DNA from: Bacteroidota bacterium | GTDB taxonomy: Bacteria > Bacteroidota > Ignavibacteria > Ignavibacteriales > Melioribacteraceae | DNA length: 44,658 nucleotides | Reading direction: 5' to 3' | NCBI GenBank assembly: GCA_021801605.1 | Contig: JAJYXU010000002.1 | Span: 1 to 44,658, forward strand | Shown here: positions 43,089 to 44,658 of the stretch, in pieces | Layout of the letters: each line of letters starts with the position of its first letter | Position numbering within the stretch: the stretch's first letter is position 1 | Notes under the pieces: model-generated | The model's input: the letters and a program-made list of their open reading frames with translations, nothing else | What the model was told of the DNA's origin: nothing | Database searches by the model: none | Made by a program: the position numbers and the translations under genes

Positions 43089-44093
43089 ATGTCGAACAAC
43101 AATATCAAAGTTGCACTTCTGGTTGGTGGTACATCACCTGAAAGAGAAGTTTCGAAAAATACTGGCAAATCAATTCTAAAGGCATTATATGATCTCGGTT
43201 ACAAAGTAAAAGTGATAGATCCGGCTTTTGGTTTGAATCAGCCGAAAGAGATTGAAAAATTTTTTCAAGAGAAAGATTTTACGGAAAGAACAAATAGAAA
43301 TTTTGTTGAGGCGATTAACTCAACAATGTTTGATGATGTTGATGTTGCTTTCATCGCTCTTCATGGAAAGTGGGGAGAAGATGGAGCTATTCAATCTCTT
43401 TTGGAACTCCGCGGCATAAAATATACCGGTTCAAAAGTTCTTGCCAGTTCGCTTGCAATGGATAAATGTATGGCAAAAGTTATGTTTCAGCACTTTGATG
43501 TAAATACGCCACGCTGGTTTGTTGTAAATCAAAATGATTCTGATTTCGATCTTATCAAAACAAAGATCAAAAAATTCTTCGGGTATCCTTGTGTCATCAA
43601 ACCGAACGACGAAGGATCTACAATCGGCTTGACTATCTGTCGGGGTGATGTGGAGGTTTCTCAAGCAGTTATAAAAGCACAGCAATTTTCTAAAAAAGTT
43701 CTGGTTGAAGAATATATTCCCGGACACGAATTGACTGTGGCAGTTCTTGAACAACGTGCATTGCCCGTTTTAGAAATTAAACCCAAGAGTGGATTTTATG
43801 ATTATGAAAATAAATATACTCAAGGACGCACAGATTATATAGTACCGGCGGAGATCCCTCAAAAAATAACCGAGCATTTACAGCACCAAGCTTTGCTTGC
43901 ATTCAATTCTATTGGATGCGAAAGTTATGCCCGTATAGATTTTAGAGTAACAAACGATTTCAAATCTTACTGTCTCGAAGTAAATACTCTTCCTGGAATG
44001 ACAAGTACTTCACTTGTTCCTAAAATGGCAAAAGCTGCCGGTATTAGTTTTGAAGATTTGATTGATCGTATTATTAAAAATTCTCTTTCATGA
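43089..44093 (+). CDS. ddl: D-alanine-D-alanine ligase
   Basis: A 334-residue ATP-grasp ligase that makes the D-Ala-D-Ala end of peptidoglycan precursors. LVGGTSPEREVSKNTGKSI, FIALHGKWGEDGAIQSLLELRGIKYTGS, VIKPNDEGSTIGLTI, VEEYIPGHELTVAVL, ARIDFRV and the C-terminal CLEVNTLPGMTSTSLVPKMAKAAG are all present. Length is usual for Ddl. The stop overlaps the next gene as ATGA, tying it to a divisome protein. Confidence 0.97.
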   Translation: MSNNNIKVALLVGGTSPEREVSKNTGKSILKALYDLGYKVKVIDPAFGLNQPKEIEKFFQEKDFTERTNRNFVEAINSTMFDDVDVAFIALHGKWGEDGAIQSLLELRGIKYTGSKVLASSLAMDKCMAKVMFQHFDVNTPRWFVVNQNDSDFDLIKTKIKKFFGYPCVIKPNDEGSTIGLTICRGDVEVSQAVIKAQQFSKKVLVEEYIPGHELTVAVLEQRALPVLEIKPKSGFYDYENKYTQGRTDYIVPAEIPQKITEHLQHQALLAFNSIGCESYARIDFRVTNDFKSYCLEVNTLPGMTSTSLVPKMAKAAGISFEDLIDRIIKNSLS

Positions 44094-44380
44094 AAACGAT
44101 TACTAATAAACTTCTTATTCGTATTTTTCTTACGGTAATATTATTAGCTGCTTTTTTATTCTTGTTATTTAATGAAAATGGTTTTTTGAAATTTTTAAAA
44201 ATGAAAAATGAATTGCAACTCCTTAACGAAGATATTAGAAAAGCTGAAGAAAAAATCGAATCGCTAGGTGCCGAGATAGATTCATTAAAAACAAGCAAAG
44301 CGAAAATTGAAAAAGTTGCCCGCGAAAAATTTGATATGATGAAGAAGAATGAGAAAGCATTCAAGATTGAAGAGAATTAG
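44090..44380 (+). CDS. FtsB/DivIC-like septum formation initiator
   Basis: A 96-residue bitopic protein: a short cytoplasmic start, one transmembrane helix (IFLTVILLAAFLFLLF), then a coiled coil (KNELQLLNEDIRKAEEKIESL) and the family end KIEKVAREKFDMMKKNEKAFKI. FtsB/DivIC joins FtsL and FtsQ in the division complex. It starts inside the ddl stop codon and is followed by rarA after eight bases. Confidence 0.88.
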   Translation: MKTITNKLLIRIFLTVILLAAFLFLLFNENGFLKFLKMKNELQLLNEDIRKAEEKIESLGAEIDSLKTSKAKIEKVAREKFDMMKKNEKAFKIEEN

Positions 44381-44388
44381 GCTAACCA

Positions 44389-44658
44389 GTGAAAGAAAAA
44401 ATTAAATCTCCTGCTGTACCGCTTGCCGAAAGATGTAGACCTATGACTTTAGATGAATTTCAAGGGCAGGAAAAGTTGGTTGGTCTTGGCAAACCGCTCC
44501 GAACAATGATAGATTCCGACTCCCTCAGCTCAATTGTTTTGTGGGGTCCGCCCGGCACCGGTAAAACAACACTTGCAAAAATTATTTCTGAAACTACCAA
44601 CTCTGAATTTTATCAAATAAATGCGGTCTCGTCCGGTGTTAAAGATATCCGCCAGATA
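44389..44658 (+). CDS. rarA: Replication-associated recombination protein RarA (start only)
   Basis: The first 90 residues of an AAA+ ATPase that continues past the right edge. PLAERCRPMTLDEFQGQEKLVGLGKPLRTMI and Walker A in VLWGPPGTGKTTLAKIIS, followed by NAVSSGVKDIRQI, are typical of RarA/MgsA and distinguish it from RuvB. The start is GTG 44389, preceded by only a weak ribosome site. Confidence 0.93.
   Translation, partial: MKEKIKSPAVPLAERCRPMTLDEFQGQEKLVGLGKPLRTMIDSDSLSSIVLWGPPGTGKTTLAKIISETTNSEFYQINAVSSGVKDIRQI

Overview
This AT-rich window looks like a chromosomal segment of a diderm bacterium from the Bacteroidota/Chlorobi/Ignavibacteriota side of the tree. The clues are a Bacteroides-type aerotolerance (Bat) operon, a Kdo/LPS export set with a lipoprotein-like LptC, LytS/LytTR signalling, and A/T-rich promoters with the TAnnTTTG -7 box typical of that group (457-464, 7208-7215, 16861-16868). 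Assignment to Ignavibacteriota is my inference. No rRNA, tRNA or CRISPR was recognised. Genes are cut at both edges (recQ at the left, rarA at the right).

Layout. 1-1700: divergent recQ and an RlmI-type methyltransferase. 1822-6925 (minus): a five-gene export operon with a Spy-like periplasmic protein, a MacA-type adaptor, MacB ATPase and permease as separate genes, and a TolC-like channel. 7327-16850 (plus): moxR, DUF58, a BatD-like membrane protein, batA, batB, batC, batD, batE and an M48 protease, tightly packed with overlapping starts and stops. 16898-19747: a VWA lipoprotein, gatC, kdsB and a stand-alone B12-binding protein. 19975-27847: a membrane acyltransferase, ruvB, kdsA, a divergent kdsC, an unknown gene, kdsD, lptC, lptA and lptB. 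With kdsB this gives Kdo synthesis from Ru5P to CMP-Kdo plus part of the LPS transport machinery. 27844-31151: a small membrane protein, an acylating aldehyde dehydrogenase, and two toxin-antitoxin modules of different type. 31208-34559 (minus): two LiaF-like membrane proteins with a LytS-type kinase and a LytTR regulator. 34560-38362 (minus): a repeat-rich accessory patch next to rmuC. 38480-44658: penicillin-acylase family protein, metF, Gfo/Idh oxidoreductase, ddl, ftsB/divIC-like gene and rarA.

The most unusual material is repeat biology. A 102-bp element with perfect 14-bp terminal inverted repeats sits in frame inside the signal peptide of BatC; a second copy is non-coding at 1711-1811. 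A second repeat-like hairpin lengthens the N-terminus of BatE in the same operon. Downstream of rmuC, DNA resembling the last ~28 codons of rmuC recurs three more times over 2.4 kb: once after a secreted-protein gene, once as the fused C-terminus of a REP-associated tyrosine transposase (RAYT), and once out of frame over the end of a tiny membrane protein. The RAYT lies between direct repeats that each carry a palindrome, and a perfect 34-bp version of that palindrome lies inside its own reading frame. The relBE-like module is bracketed by 32-bp direct repeats that place the same upstream DNA before both the antitoxin and the neighbouring dehydrogenase gene.
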